Origin: Alphaproteobacteria bacterium | GTDB lineage: Bacteria > Pseudomonadota > Alphaproteobacteria > TMED109 | DNA: 43,462 nucleotides | Assembly: GCA_022824395.1 (NCBI GenBank) | Contig: JAJDZX010000028.1 | Location: 1-43,462 of the forward strand | Reading direction: 5' to 3' | Shown here: piece by piece, positions 43,336-43,462 of the stretch | Layout of the letters: each line of letters begins with the position of its first letter | Position numbering within the stretch: the first letter of the stretch is position 1 | Program-made: the position numbers and the translations under genes | The notes under the pieces: generated by a model | Database searches by the model: none | Told to the model about the DNA's origin: nothing | Seen by the model: the letters and a program-made list of their open reading frames with translations, nothing else

Positions 43336-43462
43336 GTTAGCGGGCGTTTCTGGCGCAGATTTTGTCGTGTCTTCCAACCGTTTGATTCGATGATGCTTTG
43401 ATGGTCCGTGGAGGCACGGATCGATCGGGGTTGACAAACTCACCCGCCGCCGGCATCCTTGG

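Noticed and set aside
1..43462. CRISPR array, rRNA operon, phage genes or integrase
   Set aside because: No regularly spaced repeats, no rRNA sequence and no recognisable integrase or phage protein were seen on either strand.

Overview
The window looks like part of a high-GC alphaproteobacterial chromosome. The clues are a class Ia NrdB of the alphaproteobacterial type, HspQ, a PhoB-type response regulator with its kinase, and a set of catabolic genes typical of that group (MmgE/PrpD, CoxL-like hydroxylase, SDRs, DUF1330). Remains of five IS families suggest a genome with heavy IS traffic. The assignment to class is inferred from family resemblance only.

Layout. 1-1.4 kb: an IS1182-like transposase with an altered C-terminus, next to a cluster of short inverted repeats. 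1.6-9.0 kb: ordinary chromosome, with nrdB (preceded by a likely NrdR box pair), a class V aminotransferase, a lone CoxL-type molybdenum hydroxylase subunit, a cyclophilin-like protein, an MmgE/PrpD protein, a 2-hydroxychromene-2-carboxylate isomerase-like protein and hspQ. 9.5-11.8 kb: a two-component system and tRNA-Thr(CGU). 12.4-32.6 kb: the most interesting part. It holds all six genes of the ebo set (eboF, eboA and eboB on the left; eboC, eboE and eboD on the right), with a battery of secreted PQQ-type beta-propeller dehydrogenases and c-type cytochromes between and around them. A PQQ alcohol dehydrogenase with a fused cytochrome c domain closes the block. Broken IS110 and IS66 copies lie between eboD and this enzyme, and broken IS1380 and IS630 copies lie beyond it. 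34.6-43.5 kb: a small orphan protein, an O-methyltransferase, then a catabolic gene run (two SDRs, a hydroxyacyl-CoA dehydrogenase-like protein, a ThDP enzyme, a Tat-exported solute-binding protein, DUF1330), ending in a truncated alpha/beta-hydrolase.

How the genes may work together. EboD (sugar phosphate cyclase fold), EboE (isomerase-like TIM barrel), EboC (UbiA-type membrane transferase), EboB (TatD-like hydrolase), EboF (phosphodiesterase superfamily) and EboA form a set that elsewhere accompanies secondary metabolites; in cyanobacteria it is linked to moving the scytonemin precursor into the periplasm. Here the set surrounds enzymes that carry signal peptides, oxidise sugars or alcohols with PQQ and would pass electrons to cytochromes c. 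The inference is that an ebo-made or ebo-moved compound is a substrate, product or partner of this periplasmic oxidation chain. No pqq biosynthesis genes and no XoxF/MxaF partner lie in the window. The block begins just after a tRNA gene and ends among dead IS elements, so it may be an acquired island; no flanking att repeat was found by eye.
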